Below are positions 33,591-42,920 of a DNA stretch of 64,000 nucleotides, piece after piece (the stretch's first letter is position 1; the number at the start of each line of letters is the position of its first letter). The DNA lies in NCBI RefSeq assembly GCF_049739465.1, contig NZ_JBMHHY010000001.1, forward strand, positions 186,001 to 250,000, read 5' to 3'. Position numbers and translations under genes: made by a program. The notes below the pieces were generated by a model, which ran no database searches, was not told the DNA's origin, and saw nothing but the letters and a program-made list of their open reading frames with translations. The DNA is from Embleya sp049739465. Lineage in GTDB: Bacteria; Actinomycetota; Actinomycetes; Streptomycetales; Streptomycetaceae.

Positions 33591-34865
33591 TCAGCGGCGG
33601 TCGTAGGGATTGCCGCCCTGGTGGTGGATCGGCGGCCATGGGAGTGCGGTGGCGGCTTGGCGGTGGGCGAGTTCGCGGGCTCGGCGGCGGCGGATGGTGA
33701 TGAGGGCGGCGCCGGCGAGGAGGGCGGCTGCGGTGATCGTGCCGATCAGGATGGGGACGAGGAGGCCGTTGCCGCCGCCTTCGTCGGATTTGGCGGCGGT
33801 GGTGGGGGGTGTGGCGGCGGCGGGGGTCGCGCGTGTGGTCGGTGCGGCGGTCGTGGGTGCCGTGCTCGGTTTGTCGCCGCGGACGCCGACGAGCGGGTTG
33901 ACGTCGGCCGGGCCGGGGGTGTCGGTGGCGGCGAGGGCCTTGCGGGGGCTGACCACGCCGTAGCCGAAGGTGTCCGAGGGGACGGGCTCGTTGGGGCGGC
34001 TGGCGGTGTCGAGCAGGCGACGGATGACCTGGTTGGCGGTCCAGTCGGGGTGGACGGACCAGACCAGGGCGGCTACGCCGGAGGTTAGGGCGGTGGCGTC
34101 GCTGGAGCCGGTGTCAAGGCAGTAGCGGGTCTGGGTGACGCAGGCACTGGGGATGTCTTGCCCGGGAGCTGACAGTGAAATCCACGACCCGCGCACGCTG
34201 TTGTCGGCGGGCTTCCCTTCACGATTCACCGCGCTGACCGCGAGGACACCGGGGTTCGCAGCGGGATACACCGGAACGCCATCACGACTTTCCGGCGTGT
34301 TTCCCGCGCCGGCAACGACCAGTTTTCCCTTGCTCAGCGCGTAGGCCACAGCCGCGTCTTCGGCTGGAACATTGTTGCGCCCGGCGAGAGAGATGCTGAG
34401 GATTCGGGCGTCGGAGTCTGCGGCCAGACGGATGCCCTCCGCAACAGAGTTCGGATCTTGCCCGCCGACCAAACCATCGAGCGCTCTGAACGGCAGAATC
34501 CTGGCCTCTGGAGCCACGCCATAGACCCCTTGTCCGCCACCGGCCTTGCCGTGACCGGCAATGAGGCTCGCCATACCGGTGCCGTGGCCTTTGTCGTCCC
34601 CGGGCGTGCTCAGGCTGGGCAACACCTGCCCGACCAGATCCGGGTGAGTGGCGTCGACACCCGAGTCGATCACCGCCACGGTAATGCCGTTACCGCGAGT
34701 CGTCTTCCACACGTCGTCGATCTTCCACGCGTCCAGGTACCACTGCTTGGCGCGCAGCGAATCCGCCCGCGCTGGTGCTGCGAGCGATCCGCTGCCGATC
34801 AGAAGCACCAGGAGCATGCCGAGCATGACAGACGATTGGTGCACTCGTGTGGGTCGTCCGCTCAT
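33591..34865 (-). CDS. mycP: Mycosin (ESX subtilisin-like protease) 2
   Basis: 424-aa S8 mycosin. It has a signal peptide at about 10-34 (VMLGMLLVLLIGSGSLAAPARA). Triad: Asp in VIDSGVDATHPD, His in KGHGTGMASLI, Ser in TGSSDATALTSG. The serine motif is GSSDAT rather than the GTSFAAP of mycosin 1. A Thr/Ala/Pro linker, a C-terminal membrane helix (about 370-392) and a basic tail follow. It is last in the leftward eccC, 131-aa, WXG-tail, mycP unit, 41 bp after the preceding gene. Two mycosins of different subtypes at one locus suggest separate jobs. Confidence 0.9.
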   Translation of the reverse strand: MSGRPTRVHQSSVMLGMLLVLLIGSGSLAAPARADSLRAKQWYLDAWKIDDVWKTTRGNGITVAVIDSGVDATHPDLVGQVLPSLSTPGDDKGHGTGMASLIAGHGKAGGGQGVYGVAPEARILPFRALDGLVGGQDPNSVAEGIRLAADSDARILSISLAGRNNVPAEDAAVAYALSKGKLVVAGAGNTPESRDGVPVYPAANPGVLAVSAVNREGKPADNSVRGSWISLSAPGQDIPSACVTQTRYCLDTGSSDATALTSGVAALVWSVHPDWTANQVIRRLLDTASRPNEPVPSDTFGYGVVSPRKALAATDTPGPADVNPLVGVRGDKPSTAPTTAAPTTRATPAAATPPTTAAKSDEGGGNGLLVPILIGTITAAALLAGAALITIRRRRARELAHRQAATALPWPPIHHQGGNPYDRR

Positions 34866-34906
34866 GCGGTGTGAACGTCCTTCCTGGAACAGCGACAGAG
34901 CGCCAT

Positions 34907-36502
34907 CTACTCGATCACGGGCGGGACCACACCTGGCCGACGGGGGCCATCCCAGATGTTGTCGTCTTCATCTTCCACGCGCGGTGTGCGTCGACGAACC
35001 TGTTCCGAGCGGGTGCCTCCCGTGAATGGGGTGCGCTCCCCAGGGGCCGAAGCCCGGCGCTGTATGCCCGGGTCGCCGGATCCGGCTGCACCGGGTTCGG
35101 CTGGAAGTGCTTGCAGTCTGGGGGAGCTGCGATTCGAGGCAGCACCCGATGCGTTGCCGACGGATCCACCCTGCGACGCGGCGAGCCGGCGACCGGGTGC
35201 GCCGGCCGGTCGACCGGTGGGGGAGCCAGGTGCACCTGCGACGCCCGGCATTCCCCCCGTACGTGCTGCGGGCCCTGACCCGGTCGTGCCGCCAAGGGCG
35301 TTCGACGCGGGGCCGCGAGTTTCGGGTAGAGCGCTGAACGCGCCTCGCCCGCCTCCGACGCCGGGGACACCGCCGCCACGAGGCGTCGACCCGGGAACAC
35401 CACTTCTGCTTGGGGCCGGACCCGGGCCAACGCCGCCACCGCGTGGCGATGTGTTCCCCGGGCCTCCGCCGGAGCGCCTGCCTCCACTGTTGGGGGTGAT
35501 GGCGGGTTCGGATCCCTTGGGAATGATCGGAACACCTGCCGGGAGCGCGCCGGGCGGATTCGTGCCAGGCGGCGCTACGGTCCCGGGACCGTCTCCGGAG
35601 ATCTGAGGCATCCAAGGACGATCGAGCGTGGACGGAGCGGTCAGCGAACCGTTGCCCTGTAGATCCGTCGACTGTGGGACGTAAGGGGGCGCCCCGCCGG
35701 GAGTTGCCGACCCTGGCTGGCTACTCCCGCTCGGCTGACCCAGAGGCGCCGAGTAGATTCCGGTACCTGAGCCGCCGGATCCCGAGCGAGCGTTCGAAGT
35801 GTTGCGGCCGTGTCCGTTGGCACTACTACTACCGCCTCCGCCGGAGCCGTTAACTCCGTCGAGTGATGTCGTTCGGTTGATTGGAATGCTGGCGGGTGGA
35901 TCCGGAAACACCGGCGCAGGCAACGCCTTCAAGTCCGTCGCCGCCACCCGATACGTCGAAGCCAACGTCCGCATCTGCGTTACCGCTTCGCGGTGGGCCG
36001 CGTCGACCTGGGCCTTGGCGTCCTGCTGGGCCTTGATCGGATCGACGCCACCCGGGTTGCCGCCGGTGGCCTGATTCGTGACGGCTTTCGAGACCACCGC
36101 CACCGGGCCCTGGTTCGCCGTGGCCAGGACTGTCGGGGCCACCCGGGGCATTCGCGACTGGGCCGTGACGAGTTGCTGGCCGACGTGGTTGATGTGTGTA
36201 CCGGCTGCCGAGACGTAGTCGCCCAGACCCGTCGCGGCGGCGGTCAGACCGCCCGCCCAGGTCCGGAAACTCTCCGCGCTCGGGCCCTCCCAGACGCCGC
36301 TCAGGGCCTGGACGGACTGGCTCAGCCCGAGCGTCGCGGTCTGGATTCGCTGCGCCGTACCGTGCAGCTTCTCCGCATACGCGCCCAGAGCCGAAGGCTT
36401 CGCCTGCGCGATCATCGCCTGCAACTGCTCCAGCGTGAAGCCCTCGAAGTCCGTCCCCCCGCCGCCCGGTCCCCCGGAAGGTGCCCCGTCCGCATGCACC
36501 AT
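34907..36502 (-). CDS. WXG/PPE-like domain protein with Gly/Pro-rich tail
   Basis: 531-aa protein. Residues 18-190 are helical and resemble WXG100/PPE-type domains, with turn W71-E-G73 (GVWEGPSAESFRTWAGGL). Residues 200-510 are Gly/Ser/Pro-rich and probably disordered. A short acidic-aromatic terminus (DEDDNIWDGPRRPGVVPPVIE with one residue trimmed from each view) closes it. ATG at 36502 is chosen because GGGAGGA lies 7 nt upstream; an extra 10 residues upstream are possible. It follows the 131-aa gene by 37 bp in the eccC unit and is probably an ESX substrate or cell-surface component. Confidence 0.75.
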   Translation of the reverse strand: MVHADGAPSGGPGGGGTDFEGFTLEQLQAMIAQAKPSALGAYAEKLHGTAQRIQTATLGLSQSVQALSGVWEGPSAESFRTWAGGLTAAATGLGDYVSAAGTHINHVGQQLVTAQSRMPRVAPTVLATANQGPVAVVSKAVTNQATGGNPGGVDPIKAQQDAKAQVDAAHREAVTQMRTLASTYRVAATDLKALPAPVFPDPPASIPINRTTSLDGVNGSGGGGSSSANGHGRNTSNARSGSGGSGTGIYSAPLGQPSGSSQPGSATPGGAPPYVPQSTDLQGNGSLTAPSTLDRPWMPQISGDGPGTVAPPGTNPPGALPAGVPIIPKGSEPAITPNSGGRRSGGGPGNTSPRGGGVGPGPAPSRSGVPGSTPRGGGVPGVGGGRGAFSALPETRGPASNALGGTTGSGPAARTGGMPGVAGAPGSPTGRPAGAPGRRLAASQGGSVGNASGAASNRSSPRLQALPAEPGAAGSGDPGIQRRASAPGERTPFTGGTRSEQVRRRTPRVEDEDDNIWDGPRRPGVVPPVIE

Positions 36503-36539
36503 CAGATTCCTCCCATGACGCCGACCACGCACACCCGCG

Positions 36540-36935
36540 TCATTCCACAGCCGCCTTGCGGTCGCTCGGCCGCGATCCCGCCGCGGGCGCCGGTGCGTTG
36601 CCGCCGATTCGGGTCAGGATCTCGTTCAGCTTTCGGCGCGTCTCGTCGTCCACGTCGGCCGTGTTCGCGCCCGTGACCTTGACCGACAGCTTCATCGCGG
36701 TGATCTGGTCGCGCAGCGTGTCGATCAACTGCCGCAATCTGGTGGCCGTTTCCGTGATGACCCCACCGATCATGGGGGCCTCCGAAAACGACACCCCCAG
36801 GTCGTTCGCGCCGATTCCGTGCTCCGCGGGGTTCGCCCCCGGATCCTGCCCGACCAGGTCGGCCAGTACACCCTCCAACGCGCTTTGAAACTTCTCCAGC
36901 ATCTCCAGGCTGATCTGAAAACCGGATCCCGCCAT
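36540..36935 (-). CDS. Small WXG-like helical protein lacking the WXG turn
   Basis: 131-aa protein, start ATG 36935 (start of MAGSGFQISLEML), with GGGGGA upstream. Two helices (LEMLEKFQSALEGVLADLV and TATRLRQLIDTLRDQITAM) flank a Gly/Pro/Asn-rich loop, in the manner of WXG100-like proteins but without the W-x-G turn. The tail is Pro/Ala/Lys-rich. It lies between eccC and the 531-aa WXG-tail gene, the position of a PE- or EspC-like partner. Partner status is inferred from order and helix pattern. Confidence 0.68.
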   Translation of the reverse strand: MAGSGFQISLEMLEKFQSALEGVLADLVGQDPGANPAEHGIGANDLGVSFSEAPMIGGVITETATRLRQLIDTLRDQITAMKLSVKVTGANTADVDDETRRKLNEILTRIGGNAPAPAAGSRPSDRKAAVE

Positions 36936-37150
36936 CGTCAACGCTTCCCCCGAGCTTGGTGACCTTCGACCGCGACCCTCCCCGGCGCACGTCGAACACG
37001 CCCACGTGTCGCGGCGTCGTCCATTGATCCATGAATCATCAGCGGATCGCAAGAGGAACCTGACGTTCCGTGATAACTATTCGGATGGTTGTCGACGGGA
37101 AGCGGGCCCGGCCGACATCGACCGGGTCTCGCCCGTCTCGCCCCGCCGGC
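36936..37150. other. 215-bp spacer within the eccC unit
   Basis: Spacer between the eccC stop and the 131-aa gene. It is noticeably AT-richer around 37020-37090 than its surroundings and could hold an internal promoter for the downstream small genes. No hairpin stands out. Confidence 0.4.
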
Positions 37151-40100
37151 TCAGTCGTCCGGGAGCCAGGCGGTCTGGATCAGTTCCACGCCGCGCCGCC
37201 TGGTGATGAACTGCCCACGTCCCGGCGGGAGTTGGGCCGGTTTCACGTTGGCCATCAGGGCGCCCTCGTCGCGGTTGCCGGACAGGATCAGGCCGGATGT
37301 ACCCAGGTCCAACAGTTTCTGCAGGACCGGTTCGTACAGCGCCCGGCCCGCGCCGCCGCTGCTGCGGGCGATGATCAGGTGCAGGCCGACGTCGCGGGCC
37401 AGTGGCAGGAACTCGGCGAGCTGGCCCACCGGGTTGCCGCTGGAGGAGGCCACCAGGTCGTAGTCGTCGATCAGCAGGAACAGCTCCGGGCCGCTCCACC
37501 AGCTCCGGTTGCGCAGCTGATCCTGGGTCACCTCCGGGCCGGGCAGCCGCCGTTCGATGCCGCCGCGGATCTCGGCCATGAACGAGGTGAGCGCCGGCGC
37601 CGCCGCCGCGTACTCCAGCAGGTGCGACTCCGGGACCACGTCCAGGAGGGTGCGCCGGTAGTCGGACACGATGATCCGGGCCTCGGCCGGGGTGTACCGC
37701 TCGCAGATCCCGCGCGACAGCAGCCGCAGGAAGTTGGTCTTGCCCGACTCGCTCTCACCGAACAGCACGAAGTTGGTGTCGACGTTGAAGTCCAGGTACA
37801 CCGGGCTCAGCGTCGCCTCGTCCACCCCGATCGGGATCGCCCGACCGGCCACCTGCGCGGGCGTCGGCAACTGCTCGTACGGCAGCAACATCGGCAACAC
37901 CCGCACCGGGGGAGCCGGCGGCCCCGCCCACGCGCTCTTGACCGCGTTCACCATCGCCGCCATGCCCTCGCCCAGGTCCTCCGCCGTCGAGGCGCCGTCG
38001 ATCCGCGGCAGCGCGGCCAGGAAGTGCAACTTGTCCGGGGACAACCCGCGTCCGGGCGCGCCGGTGGGCACGTTGGCTGCGAGCCGCCGGTCGACCTCGG
38101 ACTCCATCGTCTCGCCGAGCCGCAGCTCCAACCGGGTCTGGATCTGGTCCTTGAGCGCGGGCCGGATCTCCGGATGCCGGGACGCGGTGAGCACCACATG
38201 CACGCCGAAGCCCAGGCCGCGCGTGGCGATGTCGGTGACCTCGGGCTCCAGCGCGTCGAAGTCGTTCTTCAGGGTCAACCAGCCGTCGACGAACAGGAAT
38301 ACGTCGCCCCACGCCTCGTCCGGCAGCGTCCCGGCGGCGCGGCGCCGACGGAACGTGTCGATCGAGTCGATGTTGTTGACCCGGAACATCTCCTCGCGCC
38401 GGTCCAGGATGCCCTTGACCTCGCTGACGATGCGCCGCACCCGCTCCGCGTCGAGCCGGCCCGCGACCCCGCCCACGTGCGGCAGGTCGTTCAGCGCGAC
38501 CATTCCGCCGCCGCCGAAGTCCAGCACGTAGAACTGCACTTCGGCCGGCGTGTGGGTGAGCGCGAAGGAGGTGATCATGGTGCGCAGGAGCGTGCTCTTG
38601 CCGCTGCGCGGGCCGCCCACCACCAGTGCGTGGCCGGCCGCGCCGGACAGGTCCGCGTACATCACGTCCCGGCGCTGCTCGAACGGCTTGTCGACCAGGC
38701 CGAGCGGCACCACCAGGCGCCCGTTGGCGCCCCAGTCGGGCGAGCACAAGCCGCGATCCGCGGTGACCTGAAGCGGTGGCAACATCGTGTCGACCGAGTT
38801 CGACTCGGCCAGCGGCGGCAGCCACACCTGGTGCGCGGGCGGGCCCTGGTTGACCATCCGGCGCACGATCACGTCGAGCACGGTGTCCGCGAGCGCGCTG
38901 TCGACGTCCGGCTCCGGCTCCGGCTCGGGCGGCAGGTCGGGCCGCCGGTTCCACATGTTCGCGGCCGTCCACCGGCTCCCGAACAACACCGGCATCGGCG
39001 CGCCCGACTGGTTGCGCCGGACCCGGTCCGAGGCCCGGTAGGTACCGGACACGTACGCGGCCTTGAACTGCACCATCGACTCGGTGTCGAACTTGAGGTA
39101 GCCCGCGCCGGGCACCGACGGCAGGTGGTACGCGTCCGGCACGCCGATCGCCGCGCGCGACTCGGCGGCGGAGAAGGTACGCAGCCCGATGCGGTACGAC
39201 AGGTAGGTGTCCAGGCCGCGCAGCCGGCCCTCCTCCAGGCGCTGCGACGCGAGCAGCAGGTGTACGCCCAGCGATCGGCCGATGCGGCCGATCTGGATGA
39301 ACATGTCGATGAAGTCCGGCTTGGCGGTCAGCAGTTCGCTGAACTCGTCGATGATGATCACCAGCGAGGGCAGCGGTTCCAAGGCCGCGCCCGCGACCCG
39401 GGCCCGCTCGTAGTCGTGCATGTTGGCGTAGTTGCCGGCCGAACGCAGCAGCTCCTGCCGCCGGTTCAGCTCGCCGGTGATCGAGTCGCGCATGCGGTCG
39501 ACCAGGGTCAGGTCGTCGGAGAGGTTGGTGATCACCGCCGCGACGTGCGGCATGTCGGACATCCCGGAGAAGGTCGCGCCACCCTTGAAGTCGGCGAGTA
39601 CGAAGTTGAGGATCTCCGAGCTGTGCGTGGTGGCCAGGCCAAGGACCAGCGTGCGCAGCAGCTCCGACTTGCCGGAACCGGTCGCGCCGACACACAGGCC
39701 GTGCGGGCCCATGCCCTCCATCGCCGCTTCCTTGATGTCCAGCATGATCGGCTCGCCGTTCTGGCCGATCCCGATCGGCACCCGCAGCCGGTCGTTCGGC
39801 GGCCTCGGCCGCCAGGTCTGCGACACATCCACCCGGGCCGCGTCGCCGATGCCCATCAGGTCGGTGAAGTCCAGGTTGGCGAGCAGCGGTTCGTCGTCGT
39901 CGTGCGCCGACAGGCGCAGCGGGGCCAGCTTGCGGGCGAGCGCCTCCGCGTCGCCCGCCGACAGGAAGTCGGGCACCCCCTCGTACGCCCCGGCCGTCGA
40001 CTCCAGGGTCAGCCGGTCCTCCTCGGCGATGATCGCCAGGCCGCCGCGCAACTCGTCCAGCGGACCGGGGACCACCTCGACGATGGTCACGCCCTGCAGG

Positions 40101-41101
40101 CCGTCCGCGCCCGCGAGCAGCGAATTGGCCGGCACCCCGCCGCCGTCCAGGACCACCACCAGATGCGGCTGGTCCAGTACGGGCTGCGCGCCGGTGGCGA
40201 ACCGCGACCGCCCGGACAGGTCCTCGGCCAACCACTCCTCGATCTCGCCCAGATCGCCCGCGATCATCCGGACCGAGCCCGCGCCGTCCGACAGGGACGG
40301 GTGTTGCACGTGTGGCAGCCACTTGAGCCAGTCCCAGCGCGGCAGCGAGGTCGCGTCCGTGGCCACCACGATGCGCACGTCGTCCGGCGAGTGCAGCACC
40401 GCGAGTTGGCCCAACATCGCCCGGGTCAGCCCGTACACCCGCTCCGGATCGCCGGAGACCGTCAGGTGATAGAAGGAGCGCAGCGAGATCGCCATCGGCA
40501 GGTCGTCCAGCGTCGCCTGGGTGCGCAGGAAGCGCCGCATGGCGTCGGCGCACAGGGGTTCCAACTCCTCCAACGGCGCGGTGCTCGGCGCCACCAGCGG
40601 GGTGGACAACTGCTGCTGGCCCACCCCCACCCGGACCTGCCCGAAGTCCGCGTCCCCGGCCCGCCGCTCCCAGATCCGCCGCTCACCCGCGGCCACCGAC
40701 CACAGCTGCGCCGGGTCCGGGTGCGTCCACAACTGCGCGTCGCGCTGCTTGCGGGCGGTCCGGCGGACCTCCTTGCGCTGCTGCGCCAGGTATTTGAGGT
40801 AGTCGCGGCGGGCGTCGAGCATCTGGATCCGGTTGCCGCCGCGCGCCTTGAGGATGTTGGCGACGACCATGACCAGCGACGAGATCATCATCATGCCGCC
40901 CATGACGGCCATCATCTTGGGCGCGCCCGGCATGAAGAAGAAGCCCGCCGACCCGAGCATGCCCATCATCGGGAGCACGCTCATGATCCAGTTCTGCTCG
41001 GTGGGGCGCTCCAGTTCGGGCGGCGCCTGGAGCTGGATCTCCTCCGCCGGCACAGGAGAAGGCAGCACCCTGGGCGGGCGCTTGACGATGACCACGGTCA
41101 A
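37151..41101 (-). CDS. eccC: Type VII secretion ATPase EccC
   Basis: 1316-aa FtsK/SpoIIIE-type motor with all three ATPase domains in one chain. Two N-terminal membrane helices (about 38-58 and 62-85). Domain 1 has Walker A GATGSGKSELLRTL (near 475) with an intact Walker B LVIIIDEFSELL. Domain 2 has GGPRSGKSTLLRTM (near 830) but a degenerate Walker B VFLFVDGWLTL. Domain 3 has GESESGKTNFLRLL (near 1115) and FLLIDDYDLV. It recognises WXG100 pairs and powers export. The start is TTG 41101 (GAGG 10 nt upstream); GTG 41095 is an alternative. It heads the leftward eccC, 131-aa, 531-aa, mycP unit and diverges from eccD. Confidence 0.95.
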   Translation of the reverse strand: MTVVIVKRPPRVLPSPVPAEEIQLQAPPELERPTEQNWIMSVLPMMGMLGSAGFFFMPGAPKMMAVMGGMMMISSLVMVVANILKARGGNRIQMLDARRDYLKYLAQQRKEVRRTARKQRDAQLWTHPDPAQLWSVAAGERRIWERRAGDADFGQVRVGVGQQQLSTPLVAPSTAPLEELEPLCADAMRRFLRTQATLDDLPMAISLRSFYHLTVSGDPERVYGLTRAMLGQLAVLHSPDDVRIVVATDATSLPRWDWLKWLPHVQHPSLSDGAGSVRMIAGDLGEIEEWLAEDLSGRSRFATGAQPVLDQPHLVVVLDGGGVPANSLLAGADGLQGVTIVEVVPGPLDELRGGLAIIAEEDRLTLESTAGAYEGVPDFLSAGDAEALARKLAPLRLSAHDDDEPLLANLDFTDLMGIGDAARVDVSQTWRPRPPNDRLRVPIGIGQNGEPIMLDIKEAAMEGMGPHGLCVGATGSGKSELLRTLVLGLATTHSSEILNFVLADFKGGATFSGMSDMPHVAAVITNLSDDLTLVDRMRDSITGELNRRQELLRSAGNYANMHDYERARVAGAALEPLPSLVIIIDEFSELLTAKPDFIDMFIQIGRIGRSLGVHLLLASQRLEEGRLRGLDTYLSYRIGLRTFSAAESRAAIGVPDAYHLPSVPGAGYLKFDTESMVQFKAAYVSGTYRASDRVRRNQSGAPMPVLFGSRWTAANMWNRRPDLPPEPEPEPDVDSALADTVLDVIVRRMVNQGPPAHQVWLPPLAESNSVDTMLPPLQVTADRGLCSPDWGANGRLVVPLGLVDKPFEQRRDVMYADLSGAAGHALVVGGPRSGKSTLLRTMITSFALTHTPAEVQFYVLDFGGGGMVALNDLPHVGGVAGRLDAERVRRIVSEVKGILDRREEMFRVNNIDSIDTFRRRRAAGTLPDEAWGDVFLFVDGWLTLKNDFDALEPEVTDIATRGLGFGVHVVLTASRHPEIRPALKDQIQTRLELRLGETMESEVDRRLAANVPTGAPGRGLSPDKLHFLAALPRIDGASTAEDLGEGMAAMVNAVKSAWAGPPAPPVRVLPMLLPYEQLPTPAQVAGRAIPIGVDEATLSPVYLDFNVDTNFVLFGESESGKTNFLRLLSRGICERYTPAEARIIVSDYRRTLLDVVPESHLLEYAAAAPALTSFMAEIRGGIERRLPGPEVTQDQLRNRSWWSGPELFLLIDDYDLVASSSGNPVGQLAEFLPLARDVGLHLIIARSSGGAGRALYEPVLQKLLDLGTSGLILSGNRDEGALMANVKPAQLPPGRGQFITRRRGVELIQTAWLPDD

Positions 41102-41375
41102 GGTGAATCAGCCTCATCCGTCGCGAGGATCCTTGGACACGGATCGAGCCCGCCGCAGAACACGGAAAAGGAGCAGGTGATGTGAGTCAACCCACCCCGT
41201 CAGGGTCGTCTCCAGGCACACATGGGCCGGTTGAGCCGTGCGTGTGTGCGCCGATACTACTGGCCGACCCTTTCCGCGCCAGTGGCAAGCCGGGGCACGG
41301 CGTATAGAGTTCGTCGTCATCGCGGGCCCTTCGGGGTCGGGTACGGGGCGGCTACAAGCAGGGGGATCTGCACAG
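41102..41375. promoter_or_regulatory. Divergent promoter region between eccC and eccD
   Basis: 274 bp from which eccC (left) and eccD (right) must be transcribed. TATAGA at 41303-41308, about 68 bp before eccD, is a candidate -10, without a clear -35. No regulator binding site is recognised. Confidence 0.4.
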
Positions 41376-42776
41376 GTGAACTCCACGACCACGACGGTCA
41401 CCACCGGGTTCGCCCGGATCACCGTCATCGCGCCGGATTGCCGCGTCGATCTCGCGCTCCCGGAAGAGGTCCCGCTCGCCGAGTTGTACCCGGAGATACT
41501 GCGGCTGTCGGGACAGACCCAGCGCAACGGCACGGTGACCGGGTTCCAGCTCACCCGGCTCGACGGTGAGGCCCTGGACAGCGCGCTCACCCTGGCCGCG
41601 CAGCACGTGCGCGACGGGGAGCTGTTGCGCTTCACCGCGCTCGCGGACGCGCCGCCGCCGCCGGTCTACGACGACGTCGCCGACTCGGTGGCCACCTCCG
41701 TGGCCGGCGACAACCGGTTGTGGACGCCGGAGATGTTGCGGATCGCCGGCCTGTCCGGCGCGGCCGTCTTCTTCACCCTCGGCGCGCTCGTGTTGTGGCG
41801 GATGACCCCCCTGCCGCACGGCCTGCCCGCCATCGTCGGCGGCTCGCTCGCCCTGGTGCTCACCGTGGTCGCCGGCGTGCGGGCCCGGGTCTACGGGGAC
41901 AGCGTCGGCGGCGCGGTGCTGGGTCTGGGCGCGCTGCCCAACGCGTTCCTGGCCGGTCTGGGCACCATCGAACCGCCGGTGCGCGAGGGCCCGGGCCGGG
42001 TCCAGTTCCTGGCCGGCTGCGTCGCCGTACTCGTGGTCGCGACCCTGATCGCCGCACTGCTCCCGGAGAAGGGCGCCGTCTATATCGCCGGCGCCGGCGC
42101 CGGCGCGCTCGGCACCCTCGCCACCTTCGGCCTGATCACCTTCGACACCGGCCCCCGCCAGGCCGCCGCCGTCACCGGCACCGTCGCAATCGCGATGATC
42201 GCGTTCCTGCCCTCGTGGGCGGCCCGCCTGGCCCGCCTGCCGATCGGCTTCCTGCCCTCCGACGCGCCCACCGCCCGGCAGTCCGACACGCTCGACCACG
42301 CCGACGTGGCCGCCCGCGCGCGCAGCGGCCACGAGGTGCTCAGCGGCCTCACCGGCGCCTGTGCGACCACGATCGTCGCCGCGTGTGTCGTGCTCGGCAA
42401 CGTGAACACGCTGTGGACCCAGATCCTCACCGCGGTGCTGGCCCTGGTCACCGTCGCCCGCGCCCGCCTGTTCCGGCACACCACGCAGGTCACCGTGCTG
42501 TACACGGCCGGCCTGCTCGGTCTGGCGATGCTCTTCGTCGGCCTGGCGCTGAACACCGGAATGCTGGAGAAGGAGCGCCAGGGCTGGATCTTCGCGCTCG
42601 TCTGCGCGGCCGGCGCGCTGCTCGCGATCATCGCCACCACGGTGCCCTCGCGCGGCCTGTCCCCGTTCTGGGGACGACTGATGGACGTGCTCGAAGGCAT
42701 GCTGATGATCTCGGTCGTGCCGCTGTGCCTGGCGGTACTGGATCTGTACGACAAGCTGCGGAACATCACGGCCTGA
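41376..42776 (+). CDS. eccD: Type VII secretion pore protein EccD
   Basis: 466-aa EccD. The N-terminal ubiquitin-like (YukD) domain spans about 8-92 (ARITVIAPDCRVDLALPEEV). About eleven hydrophobic helices follow from residue 130 to the end, beginning IAGLSGAAVFFTLGALVLW. EccD dimers line the ESX membrane complex. GTG at 41376 has GGGGGATCTG upstream and gives the usual start. It is a single-gene unit next to rpsO. Confidence 0.93.
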   Translation: MNSTTTTVTTGFARITVIAPDCRVDLALPEEVPLAELYPEILRLSGQTQRNGTVTGFQLTRLDGEALDSALTLAAQHVRDGELLRFTALADAPPPPVYDDVADSVATSVAGDNRLWTPEMLRIAGLSGAAVFFTLGALVLWRMTPLPHGLPAIVGGSLALVLTVVAGVRARVYGDSVGGAVLGLGALPNAFLAGLGTIEPPVREGPGRVQFLAGCVAVLVVATLIAALLPEKGAVYIAGAGAGALGTLATFGLITFDTGPRQAAAVTGTVAIAMIAFLPSWAARLARLPIGFLPSDAPTARQSDTLDHADVAARARSGHEVLSGLTGACATTIVAACVVLGNVNTLWTQILTAVLALVTVARARLFRHTTQVTVLYTAGLLGLAMLFVGLALNTGMLEKERQGWIFALVCAAGALLAIIATTVPSRGLSPFWGRLMDVLEGMLMISVVPLCLAVLDLYDKLRNITA

Positions 42777-42920
42777 TCCGCTCCTGCTAGGGTTGTCCGT
42801 ATCCCGGAGCCGCGTGCCCGGGATGCGCGCTGTCCGTGGGCCGCGCGTCCGCACCATGTGAGCCAAGTTGCCTCCGTGAGTCAGACCGGGGGCGCTCACC
42901 ACCTTGCAGAGGGAGAACAC

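Noticed and set aside
37070..41185. 1371-codon plus-strand frame opposite eccC
   Set aside because: Shadow of eccC with no domain signature; eccC has membrane helices and three Walker motifs.
42777..42920. Ribosomal-protein leader or riboswitch before rpsO
   Set aside because: No stable hairpin or known S15-binding motif could be recognised by eye.
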